A stretch of 48,516 nucleotides of DNA from Actinoplanes couchii (GTDB taxonomy: Bacteria; Actinomycetota; Actinomycetes; Mycobacteriales; Micromonosporaceae). Shown piece after piece: positions 7,708-14,810 of the stretch. The stretch lies in contig NZ_BOMG01000100.1 in NCBI RefSeq assembly GCF_016862075.1, positions 1 to 48,516 on the forward strand. Reading direction: 5' to 3'. Within the stretch, counting starts at the first letter, position 1. Every line of letters begins with the position of its first letter. The translations under genes were made by a program, and so were the position numbers. The notes beneath the pieces were generated by a model. It searched no databases and was not told where the DNA came from. It saw only the letters and a list, made by a program, of their open reading frames with translations.

Positions 7708-9039
7708 GCGGAAGCGGGACAGGGCGAAACGCGGGTCGGGGGCGGCGTCGCCGATGGCCAGGGCCGCGGCCGTCTCGCCGGTCAGGGCCGCGAACTTGGC
7801 GCCGTGGCCCGAGCACGGGGAGGCGATGACCAGCGGGCCCACCCGGTCCAGGATGAAGTCCTCGTCGGGGGTGTTGGTGTAGAGGCAGCTCGCCTCGGCC
7901 ACCGGGGCCGGGTCCAGGCCGGGCAGGAACTCCCGCACGAACCGGGTCACGATGTCCCGGGACGCCGGGTCGATGACACGGTCCCGGCTGGTGGCGGTGG
8001 TCGGGCGGCCGCCGTTGTGCTGGGCGACCTTGAACGCGGGCTCCGGGCCGCCGTCGGCGCCGGACGGCAGGCCGTAGATCTGGGTATCGGCGTTCTTGTA
8101 GACGAAGACCGGCCAGTCCGGCGACGGGTCGATTCGGGTGAAGTGGAAGACCTGCTGCTGGGTGACGGTCAGCGCGGGCAGGGTCAGCGGCAGGCCGGGT
8201 GCCAGGTCCGGCAGCCACGGGCCGGCCGCGATCACCACGGTTCCGGCCGTGATCACCGGGCCGGCGGAGGAGGTGTGCCGACGCGTTCCGGCATCGGAGG
8301 TGGTGTGCAGGCGCGTTCCCGCATCGAAGGTGGTGTTCAGCCGCGTTCCCGCGTCGGAGGTGGTGTTCAGCCGCGTTCCCGCGTCGGAGGCGGCGTGCAG
8401 CCGCGTTCCGGCGTCGAAGACGGTGTGCAGACGCGTTCCCGCGCCGGACGGGACGATGCTCGTAACCCGGGTGTTGTCGAGAATCGTGGCGCCCAACTCC
8501 CCGGCCCGGCGGGCGAAAGCGGCCACCGCCACGTCAGCGTTCACGTGACCGGCCTGCGGATGGTGCAGCACCTGGCCCTCGAAACGCATGCCGGGCCAGC
8601 GTTCGGCGGCCTCCCCGGCGGACATCAAGGTCGACACGATGCCCTCGGCGGCCAGCTTCGGGGGCAGGGCGGCCACGTTTCGGCCGGCTCCGTGGTCGAC
8701 GGCTCCGGTCAGGCGTACCAGCGCGGTGGAGGTGTCGTCCTCGGCCCGCGACCAGGAGTCGAACGCCCGGCCGGTGAGCCGCAGGTAGAAGGGGTCGTCG
8801 TAGACGCGGCGGACGATCCGGGACGTGCCGTGTGAGCTGCCGTGGGAATGGCCGATCGGGTAGGCCTCGATCAGCGCCACCGGGACTCCGCGGCGGGCCA
8901 GGGCCCAGGCGGTGGCGGCACCGGTCAGGCCCGCGCCGACGACCGCCACCTCGACGTCGATGTCACTCACCGCGACCGCCCGGGATCCCGTCGGTGCCGC
9001 CCCGCCGGCGGGTGATCTTGCGCTCGTCCATCCGCTCAT
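7705..9039 (-). CDS. FAD-dependent amine oxidase (sarcosine / N-methyltryptophan oxidase family, DAO fold)
   Basis: VAVVGAGLTGAATAWALARR is the FAD-binding GxGxxG motif; HSHGSSHGTSRIVRRVYDD is the R-x-x-R loop typical of monomeric sarcosine and N-methyltryptophan oxidases; DFILDRVG and CSGHGAKFAALTGE form the C-terminal flavin-binding and covalent-FAD region. In this family a Cys (here SPCSGHGAKF) carries the flavin. The ATG at 9039 is the farthest start, but GTG 8970 (421 residues, MSDIDVEVAVVG) fits family length better. Residues about 195-253 are a six-unit 10-residue repeat (AGTRLHTTSD type) inserted in the hairpin before VVIAAGPW. The substrate is unknown. Confidence 0.85.
   Translation of the reverse strand: MSGWTSARSPAGGAAPTGSRAVAVSDIDVEVAVVGAGLTGAATAWALARRGVPVALIEAYPIGHSHGSSHGTSRIVRRVYDDPFYLRLTGRAFDSWSRAEDDTSTALVRLTGAVDHGAGRNVAALPPKLAAEGIVSTLMSAGEAAERWPGMRFEGQVLHHPQAGHVNADVAVAAFARRAGELGATILDNTRVTSIVPSGAGTRLHTVFDAGTRLHAASDAGTRLNTTSDAGTRLNTTFDAGTRLHTTSDAGTRRHTSSAGPVITAGTVVIAAGPWLPDLAPGLPLTLPALTVTQQQVFHFTRIDPSPDWPVFVYKNADTQIYGLPSGADGGPEPAFKVAQHNGGRPTTATSRDRVIDPASRDIVTRFVREFLPGLDPAPVAEASCLYTNTPDEDFILDRVGPLVIASPCSGHGAKFAALTGETAAALAIGDAAPDPRFALSRFR
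8281..8460. repeat. 30-bp tandem array inside the FAD oxidase gene
   Basis: Units begin at 8281, 8311, 8341, 8371, 8401 and 8431; the core is ccgcgttcccgcgtcggagg. The period is exactly 30 bp and the encoded unit is AGTRLHTTSD. There are no unique spacers, so it is not CRISPR. Confidence 0.95.
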
Positions 9040-9083
9040 TGTGTCCGAGGCCCCGGCGGCGGCGGGTGTGGGAGGGTGGGGTC

Positions 9084-9851
9084 ATGGGCTTTCGTGACTT
9101 GCACTCGGCCGGGATCTTCCTCATGCCCAACGCCTGGGACGTCGGTTCGGCGCGGATGCTGGAGGCGGCCGGTTTCCCCGCGGTGGCCACCACCTCGTCG
9201 GGGCTGGCCGCCAGCCTCGGCAAGCTGGACCAGCAGGTGACCAGGGACGAGCTGGTCACCCACGTGGCGGCGGTGGCGTCGGCGCTGACCGTGCCGTTGA
9301 GCGTCGACGGGGAGCGGCTGTTCGACGACGTCGCCGGGACCGTCGATCTGCTGGCCGGGGCGGGCGCGGCCGGGGTCTCCATCGAGGACTACGACCCGGT
9401 TCTCGATCAGGTGGATCCGATCGAGGTCGGTGTCGAGCGGGTCGGGCAGGCCGCCGAGGCGGCGAAGCGGCACGGGCTGGTGCTGACCGCGCGGGCCGAG
9501 AACCTGCTGTACGGGCAGACCGATCTGGACGACACCATCGCGCGGCTGATCGCGTACCGGGACGCCGGCGCGGACGTGCTGTTCGCGCCGGGTCTGGTGG
9601 CCGCCGAGGACATCGAGCGGGTGGTGACCGCGGTCGAGGCGCCGGTGAACGTGCTCGCGTTCCCGGGCACCCCGAGCGTGCCGGAGCTGGCGAAACTCGG
9701 GGTGCGCCGGGTGTCGGTCGGTGGGTCGCTGGCGTGGGCGGCGTACGGCGCGCTGCGGGACGCCGCCATCGAGCTGCTGGAGTCGGGGACGACGACCTAC
9801 CGGTCCCGGGGGCTCTCCTCCAGCGAGGTGGAGGCCGCGTTCCAGCGCTGA
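9084..9851 (+). CDS. Isocitrate lyase / PEP mutase superfamily lyase
   Basis: The 255-residue TIM-barrel protein opens with LHSAGIFLMPNAWDVGSARM, has the family's ATTSSGLAASLG region, the strand VPLSVDGE and the metal-site SIEDYDP, and ends with a strand carrying RVSVGGSLAW, as in the PF13714-type 'isocitrate lyase/phosphoenolpyruvate mutase' group. The KKCGH loop of isocitrate lyases is absent, so cleavage of isocitrate is unlikely; C-C or C-P chemistry on a small 2-oxo-acid derivative is possible. The ATG at 9084 is preceded by a good Shine-Dalgarno (GGAGGGTGGGG); an upstream in-frame extension has no homology. The 3' end overlaps the convergent GGDEF gene by 55 bp. Confidence 0.8.
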   Translation: MGFRDLHSAGIFLMPNAWDVGSARMLEAAGFPAVATTSSGLAASLGKLDQQVTRDELVTHVAAVASALTVPLSVDGERLFDDVAGTVDLLAGAGAAGVSIEDYDPVLDQVDPIEVGVERVGQAAEAAKRHGLVLTARAENLLYGQTDLDDTIARLIAYRDAGADVLFAPGLVAAEDIERVVTAVEAPVNVLAFPGTPSVPELAKLGVRRVSVGGSLAWAAYGALRDAAIELLESGTTTYRSRGLSSSEVEAAFQR

Positions 9852-10480
9852 TCGTTGTCGGCCAGCGCGAGACCGGCACGGTGCAGCAGCGCGACGGCGT
9901 CGGTCTCGCCCGGTTCGGCGACCGCGATGCCGAAACCGGCGCGGGGCTGCACCATCAGGTCACCGATCGGGACCGGTTCGCGCATGGCGGCGCGGATCCG
10001 GGCGACCACCGCGTCCGGCTGGGCCGGGTCGCCGATGTCCTGCAGGACGATCGCGAACAGGTCGCCGCCGAGCCGGGCGACCAGGTCGGTGCCGAGGACG
10101 TTGGACCGCAACATCCGGCCGTACGCCCGGCGCAGTTCGTCGCCGTAGTCGGAGCCGTCCAGTTCGGTCAGCACCACGGCGACCGTTTTCGGCCCGCGCG
10201 CGTTGCGGGCCAGCGCCACGGACAGCCCGGTGTGCAGGCCGCGCCGGTCGAAGAGCCCGGTCAGCGGGTCGCTGGCCGGTTCCGGCAGGGCCACCTTCGG
10301 CTTACGGAGCCGCCAGGTGACCACCGCCGCGATCGCCGCGAGCACGGTCAGGTCCAGGATCAGCAGGATCAGCTCGGACTGCTCCGGCATGCCGATCACC
10401 TCGGCGTCGGCGTGCACCGTGATCAGAGCCGCGGACAGGCCGATGGCCAGTAGCAACGTGATAGGTCCGGGTCGGGACAT
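9797..10480 (-). CDS. Membrane protein with degenerate GGDEF domain
   Basis: Two hydrophobic helices (about residues 5-20 and 36-56, from the 10480 start) precede a GGDEF fold: DPLTGLFDRRGLHTGL, VVLTELDGSDYG, and the signature, which reads GGDLF instead of GG(D/E)EF. The catalytic Glu is Leu and the I-site RxxD reads LGTD, so diguanylate cyclase activity is doubtful; a binding role is possible. ATG 10480 has a strong Shine-Dalgarno (GGGAGG); ATG 10537 overlaps the stop of the upstream racemase gene (ATGA) and would add 19 residues. It appears to be the last gene of the racemase operon, but a functional link is not evident. Confidence 0.75.
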   Translation of the reverse strand: MSRPGPITLLLAIGLSAALITVHADAEVIGMPEQSELILLILDLTVLAAIAAVVTWRLRKPKVALPEPASDPLTGLFDRRGLHTGLSVALARNARGPKTVAVVLTELDGSDYGDELRRAYGRMLRSNVLGTDLVARLGGDLFAIVLQDIGDPAQPDAVVARIRAAMREPVPIGDLMVQPRAGFGIAVAEPGETDAVALLHRAGLALADNDQRWNAASTSLEESPRDR

Positions 10481-10533
10481 CGCACCTCCCATGCAGGTTT
10501 TCCCGGGCCGCCTGATCGGTGGCCCGGGGCCCG

Positions 10534-11631
10534 TCATGAGAAGTTCTCGGCGCGAGTCGTGTGCGCGGCCACAAAATCCGGATCGATGTCAAAACCCAGA
10601 CCGGGCCGCTGCGGTACGCCCACCCAGCCGTCCCGGCAGACGACCGGCTCGGTGGTGACGTCGCGGGCCCAGTACTTGTCCGAACCGGAGACGTCGGACG
10701 GGAGCGTGAAACCGGGCAGGGCGCTGAGGGCCACGTTGGCGGCCCGGCCGACGCCGAACTCGTGCATGCCACCGCACCAGACCGGGATTCCGTGCCGGAC
10801 CGCCAGGTCGTGGGCCCGTACCGCCCGGGTCAGGCCACCCATCCGGGAGACCTTGATGTTGACGATCCGGGCCGCTTCCAGGTGCAGTGCGGTGGCCAGG
10901 TCGCCGATCTCCTCGATCGACTCGTCCAGGCAGATCGGGGTGGTGATCCGTTTCTGCAGTGCGGCGTGGGCGAGCAGATCCCGGGGTGTGTACGGCTGCT
11001 CGATCATCAACAGCCGCCGTTCGTCGAGCTGTTCAAAAATGGACATCTCCTCCGACGGGTAGGCACCGTTGGCGTCGACCTGAAGTCCCAACTCCGGATA
11101 TCTCGCCTTTACCGCCTCAACCGGTTCGACATCCCACCCGGGCGCGATCTTGAGCTTGACCCGGCGATACCCCTCGGCCACCCGCAGCCCCACCTGCTCG
11201 ACCAGGTCGTCGATCGTCGGCTCGATACCCAGCGACACCCCCGCCTCGACCTTCGCCCGCTCGCCCCCGAGAGCCGTCGCCAGCGGCACACCCCTCGACC
11301 GCGACCACAGATCCCACGCGGCCATGTCGAACCCGGCCCGGGCGAACCAGTTCCCGCGCACCACGGGCAGCTCGGACGGATGCTCCCACGGCGTGCGCAG
11401 CAGCATCGGCGCGAGATGGTCCCGGGCCACCGCCCAGCAGCTCTCCACCGTCTCGGCGCAGTAGAACGGGCCGCTCGGCGACGCGATCTCGCCCCAGCCG
11501 GCCGCCCCGTCGCTGTCGATCAGGGTCACCAGGATGTGTTCGAGTTCCCGTTTGGCGTGCGAGCTGGTCCGGAACCGGTGCACCAGCGGCAGCCGGACCC
11601 GGCGCAGTTCGACACGGTCAATCCTGAACAT
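10534..11631 (-). CDS. menC: N-succinylamino acid racemase / o-succinylbenzoate synthase (enolase superfamily)
   Basis: The 365-residue muconate-lactonizing-group enzyme has all expected catalytic residues: K159-L-K161 (RVKLKIAPG), metal ligands D186 (VDANG), E211 (IEQPY) and D236 (LDES), and K260 (NIKVSRMGG), with spacing matching characterised Amycolatopsis-type NSAR/OSBS enzymes. Sequence alone does not separate menaquinone o-succinylbenzoate synthase from N-succinylamino acid racemase. The neighbours (COG3375-like GNAT and M20 deacylase, no men genes) favour racemase. ATG 11631 overlaps the stop of the SIS gene by 14 bp, so the genes are translationally coupled. Confidence 0.85.
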   Translation of the reverse strand: MFRIDRVELRRVRLPLVHRFRTSSHAKRELEHILVTLIDSDGAAGWGEIASPSGPFYCAETVESCWAVARDHLAPMLLRTPWEHPSELPVVRGNWFARAGFDMAAWDLWSRSRGVPLATALGGERAKVEAGVSLGIEPTIDDLVEQVGLRVAEGYRRVKLKIAPGWDVEPVEAVKARYPELGLQVDANGAYPSEEMSIFEQLDERRLLMIEQPYTPRDLLAHAALQKRITTPICLDESIEEIGDLATALHLEAARIVNIKVSRMGGLTRAVRAHDLAVRHGIPVWCGGMHEFGVGRAANVALSALPGFTLPSDVSGSDKYWARDVTTEPVVCRDGWVGVPQRPGLGFDIDPDFVAAHTTRAENFS

Positions 11632-12250
11632 CGTGCTCCACGTACAGTCCGAGACCGGCCGCCAGCGCGTCCCGTTCGCGCAACCGGCGGCCGGCGCCCT
11701 TGGAACTGGCGATGGTCAGCGTGGCGAGCAGGTGCAGGGCGAGCACGACCGAGGTGGGCGAGGTGGCGTAGGAGGCGCTGTCGGCGCCGATCACGATGCC
11801 GGCCGCGGCCACCCCGGTCAGCGGAGCGCCGTCGGCGTCGGTGATCAGAACGAGCTGCCCGTCGTTGCGGGCCCAGGTCTCGGCGATCTCCACGGTCTCC
11901 CGGCGGTACCGCGCCATCGACACGGCGATCAGCAGGTCACCCTGGCGGACGTCGCTGAGCACGTCCAGGGCGCGCAACGAGCCGTCGCCGATCAGGTGCA
12001 CACCGGAGAGCCCGGCGCTGAGGTCGGTGGCGAGCATCGACGCGTAGGCGAGGGACTTGCCGTACCCGAGCAGGAACCGCCGCCGGGCCGACACGATCAG
12101 GGCGGCCGCCCGCTCGATCTCGTCGTGGTCGGCGGCCCGGGCCAGCGCCTTGTCGAACTCGGTGCGCTGCTGGTCCAGGACCCGCTGTTTGAGGACCCGG
12201 GCCGAGCGCCGCTGCACGTGCCTGTCGAACCGTTCCGACGGGCTGGTCAC
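11618..12250 (-). CDS. SIS-domain protein (RpiR-like sugar-binding domain without the N-terminal HTH)
   Basis: The 210 residues contain an SIS phosphosugar-binding core: FLLGYGKSLAYASMLATDLS, DVLSDVRQGDLLIAVSMARY (second half with the Ser-rich loop) and QLVLITDADGAPLTG. RpiR regulators carry an HTH of about 75 residues before this; here only about 35 residues (SERFDRHVQRRSARVLKQRV) precede the domain and no HTH is visible. The GTG at 12250 overlaps the GNAT stop (GTGA). Longer in-frame extensions upstream are antisense-like shadows of the GNAT gene. Its position in the racemase operon suggests a ligand-sensing or accessory role; true function is unknown. Confidence 0.75.
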   Translation of the reverse strand: MTSPSERFDRHVQRRSARVLKQRVLDQQRTEFDKALARAADHDEIERAAALIVSARRRFLLGYGKSLAYASMLATDLSAGLSGVHLIGDGSLRALDVLSDVRQGDLLIAVSMARYRRETVEIAETWARNDGQLVLITDADGAPLTGVAAAGIVIGADSASYATSPTSVVLALHLLATLTIASSKGAGRRLRERDALAAGLGLYVEHDVQD

Positions 12251-12879
12251 GACCCGGCCTCGAACGTGTAGACCACCCGGCCGTCGCGCTGATCGACCCC
12301 GGTCAGACGGCCGCCGGCGGCGAACCGCTCGCGCAGCCCGGTGCGCAGCCGGGAGCGGGAGCCGGCCGGCGCCTCCACCGGCGGGAGCGGGGCGCCGGGT
12401 TTGCGGGCGTGCCACAGGTCCCAGCTGACCAGCACCCGGTCGGTGTCGTCGCCGTAGTAGTCGGGCAGGAACCGGATCCCGGCGGCGCCGAGGACGCCCA
12501 GGTTGAAGTGGGCGTTGCGGATCGCATACGGATCGAAGGTCCAGCGCATGGTCCGCGCGCCGGTCGCCCGGGCCACCGTCGCCTGAGCCTGTTTCAGCAG
12601 CCGGCCCACCCCACGGCCCTGCGCTTCCGGGGCGACCACGGCGGCCTGCGAGTAGTGGTAGACCTCGCCGTTGTCGACGGCGGAGAACCCGTAGCAGAAC
12701 CCGACCACGGTGTCGCCGGCGAGCGCCCCGATGACCGAGCCGGAGTTCTCCCGCAGGGCGGCGAGCAGCCGGGGGCTGACCCCGAACTCGGGTTGGGTGT
12801 AGCCGAAGACCGAGCGGTAGAGCGCCGACCCGGCAGTCCATTCGGCCAGCCCGGACAGCTCGCGGACGACGACTTCCAT
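12247..12879 (-). CDS. GNAT acyltransferase of the COG3375 type (probable D-amino acid N-succinyltransferase)
   Basis: The 210-residue GNAT protein has VVAPEAQGRGVGRLLKQAQ (acyl-CoA loop, Q/RxxGxG/A) and the distinctive RWTFDPYAIRNAHFNL plus LGAAGIRFLPDYYG segment of COG3375. Members next to NSAR genes have been shown in Geobacillus to succinylate D-amino acids with succinyl-CoA. The ATG at 12879 has AGGGGG 6 nt upstream. It is first in the minus-strand operon and divergent from the M20 gene. Confidence 0.85.
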   Translation of the reverse strand: MEVVVRELSGLAEWTAGSALYRSVFGYTQPEFGVSPRLLAALRENSGSVIGALAGDTVVGFCYGFSAVDNGEVYHYSQAAVVAPEAQGRGVGRLLKQAQATVARATGARTMRWTFDPYAIRNAHFNLGVLGAAGIRFLPDYYGDDTDRVLVSWDLWHARKPGAPLPPVEAPAGSRSRLRTGLRERFAAGGRLTGVDQRDGRVVYTFEAGS

Positions 12880-12898
12880 GAGCGCCCCCTGGGCAGAG

Positions 12899-12969
12899 AT
12901 ACGAATCGTATGACCGCCATCGTGTCAACATCAGCGCTCGTTGACAACGCATTCACCGAGACTTAGCGT
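12899..12969. promoter_or_regulatory. Divergent promoter of the amino-acid racemase cluster with two dyads
   Basis: TGTCAAC (12923-12929) and GTTGACA (12940-12946) form a 7-bp inverted repeat with a 10-bp spacer. On the plus strand TTGACA (12941-12946), 17 bp, then TAGCGT (12964-12969) is a near-ideal sigma-70 promoter ending 6 nt before the ATG at 12976. On the minus strand the other arm supplies a TTGACA facing the GNAT gene; its -10 is poor (TCGTAT at 12899-12904, 18-bp spacing). ATACGAATCGTAT (12899-12911) is a perfect 6+1+6 palindrome and a likely operator. Confidence 0.6.
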
Positions 12970-12975
12970 TCGCAT

Positions 12976-14064
12976 ATGTTGGAGGCGTTGCATCGTTACA
13001 CGCTGCTGGAATCGCCCACCGGAGACGCCCGGGCGCTGGCCGCGCTCGCCGCGGTGCTGGAGGCGGACGCCGCGCGGGCCGGTCTGCACACCGCCCGCGA
13101 GCCGCATCCGACCGGTGACCACCTGATCTGGTCGCTGCCCGGCCGGGGCGTCACCGGCCCGCCGCTGCTGCTGCTCAGCCACTACGACACCGTGTGGGCG
13201 ACCGGCACCCTGACGGAGATGCCGTGGTCGGTGCGGGGTGACGTGGTGCGCGGGCCGGGGGTCTACGACACCAAGGCCGGGATCGCCGTCCTTCTCGCGG
13301 CGGTCGCCGCGCTTTCCGAAGATCAAGTTCCCCATCCGCCGGTACGGGTGATCGTGGTCGCCGACGAGGAGATCGGCTCGCCGACCGCGGGTGACCTGGT
13401 GCGCGCCGAGGCGGCACAGGCGTCGGCGGTGCTCGGCCTGGAGCCGCCGCACCCCGGCGGGGCGCTGAAGACCGGCCGCCGGGGCAGCACCCGGGCCCGG
13501 ATCACGGTGACCGGGGTGGAGGCGCACGCCGCCCTCGACCCGGACGCCGGTGTCAGCGCCATCGACGAGCTGGTGGATCAGCTGGTGCGGGTGCGGTCGC
13601 TGGTGTCGGACCGCCCGGTGCTGCTGAACACCGGAACCATCGCCGGGGGCGGCCGGACCAATGTGGTCGCCGGCCGGGCGCACGCCGACCTGGGGCTACG
13701 GTTCACCGATCCGGCCGACGAGGAGGCGGTGCTCGGCGCGCTGCGGGCCCTGGAACCGGTGCGCCCGCGGGCCCGGATCAGCACCGAGCTGCTGTCGCAC
13801 CGGCCCACCTGGCGGCCCGGTCCGGCCGGGGACGCCCTGCTGGAGCGGCTGCGGGTGATCGCCGCCGGGATCGGGCAGACCCTGGAGGGCCGGCCGGCCG
13901 ACGGCGCCGCCGACACGAACACCACCGGGGCGCTGGGCCGCCCGACCGCCGACGGGCTGGCGCCATGGGGCGGGGGCGCGCACGCCCGTACCGAATGGGT
14001 GTCGTCGACCGGCATGTCCACCCGAAAAGAACTACTGACGTCGATATTGACATCGCTCGTTTAA
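12976..14064 (+). CDS. M20-family metallopeptidase (probable N-acyl-L-amino acid deacylase)
   Basis: Metal and catalytic motifs of the ArgE/DapE/carboxypeptidase G2 family are in order: LLLLSHYDTVWATGTL, GPGVYDTKAGIAVLL (bridging Asp), VVADEEIGSP (Glu-Glu), the dimerisation-domain GVEAHAALDPDAGVSA, and C-terminal GGGAHARTEWV (His ligand). The 362-residue length is normal. It is leaderless behind TTGACA-N17-TAGCGT. Divergent from the GNAT-SIS-racemase operon, it would perform the desuccinylation that makes the D-to-L pathway irreversible. Carboxypeptidase on other N-acyl or peptide substrates is the alternative. Confidence 0.85.
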   Translation: MLEALHRYTLLESPTGDARALAALAAVLEADAARAGLHTAREPHPTGDHLIWSLPGRGVTGPPLLLLSHYDTVWATGTLTEMPWSVRGDVVRGPGVYDTKAGIAVLLAAVAALSEDQVPHPPVRVIVVADEEIGSPTAGDLVRAEAAQASAVLGLEPPHPGGALKTGRRGSTRARITVTGVEAHAALDPDAGVSAIDELVDQLVRVRSLVSDRPVLLNTGTIAGGGRTNVVAGRAHADLGLRFTDPADEEAVLGALRALEPVRPRARISTELLSHRPTWRPGPAGDALLERLRVIAAGIGQTLEGRPADGAADTNTTGALGRPTADGLAPWGGGAHARTEWVSSTGMSTRKELLTSILTSLV

Positions 14065-14108
14065 CTGGGCAGACCCTGGGTATCCCCCGGGCGGCCTAGG
14101 GGGCATTC

Positions 14109-14372
14109 ATGATGAGTGATGAAGATCGCCGTGTGATAGCCGAACTGGAACAACGCATCCTGCTCAGTGACCCGGACTTCGCCCAGCGGATGGCCACCGG
14201 CCCGCGCGAGGTGCGGTTCCCGGCCGTGTCGGTGCTCTGCGCCGGCCTGTTCATCCTGGTCCCCCCGGTGATGCTGCTGTTCGGCTGGCCCGGTCTGATC
14301 ATCGTGGTGGACCTGTTCATCGCCGCGCTGGTGGCGGTCGTCCTCAACCGGCGGTCACCGCGGTCGCCGTGA
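14109..14372 (+). CDS. DUF3040 small membrane protein
   Basis: The 87-residue protein has the actinobacterial DUF3040 pattern: a charged N-terminus (LSDPDFAQRM preceded by IAELEQRIL) followed by two close hydrophobic helices. Function is unknown. The start is ATG 14109 or 14112; AGGGGG lies 5 nt before the first ATG, which also resembles the leaderless spacing seen elsewhere. The 3' end overlaps the convergent gene by 29 bp. Confidence 0.8.
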   Translation: MMSDEDRRVIAELEQRILLSDPDFAQRMATGPREVRFPAVSVLCAGLFILVPPVMLLFGWPGLIIVVDLFIAALVAVVLNRRSPRSP

Positions 14373-14799
14373 CGATCCCCTCCGAGTCGGCGACACCCTG
14401 CACGGTCACCGTGATCCCGGCCAGCAGCTTGTCCAGGGTGACCACCTGACTCAGCTTGACCGTGGTGGAGTCGCCGGTGCGCACGGTGACCGTCTCCCCC
14501 GCCTCGGTCTGCACGTAGAGGGTGGTGCCGTCGACCAGCTTGACGGTGCCGGTGGTGCCCCGGCCCGGGGCGGGACCGGGCATCCGCTCGGCGGCCACGG
14601 GCGCTTCGGTGGGCGTACCCCAATGGCGGTTGGCTGCTATCCCGCCCAGGAAACCACCGATCAGCAGAGCCACCCCGAGCAGGCCGATCGTGGTCCGGTT
14701 CCACCAGCGGCGCGGCGCCACGGCGGCCAGCTCCTCGGTCAGCTCGGGCGGGGTCCCGGAACGCGGCAGGACCTCGGTCTCGTGGTCGGTGGAAGTCAC
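14344..14799 (-). CDS. Membrane-anchored protein with DUF5666-like beta domain
   Basis: A 35-residue cytoplasmic N-terminus is followed by a helix (TTIGLLGVALLIGGFLGGIA) and an extracytoplasmic domain with TGTVKLVDGTTLYVQTEAG, VTVRTGDSTTVKLSQVV and ITVTVQGVADSEGIVTATAV, the repeated-strand pattern of DUF5666. It is the last gene of the MacAB-like operon, 11 bp after the permease, and may modulate the pump or sense its environment; this is inferred from position only. Confidence 0.7.
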   Translation of the reverse strand: MTSTDHETEVLPRSGTPPELTEELAAVAPRRWWNRTTIGLLGVALLIGGFLGGIAANRHWGTPTEAPVAAERMPGPAPGRGTTGTVKLVDGTTLYVQTEAGETVTVRTGDSTTVKLSQVVTLDKLLAGITVTVQGVADSEGIVTATAVTAG

Positions 14800-14810
14800 G
14801 GCTCGGGCCC

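Noticed and set aside
8281..8460. CRISPR array
   Set aside because: Units are directly adjacent with no unique spacers and are in frame in an enzyme gene.
11618..12952. 444-codon version of the SIS-domain gene
   Set aside because: The part upstream of 12250 overlaps the GNAT gene in another frame and has no homology; GTG 12250 with a GTGA overlap is a better start.
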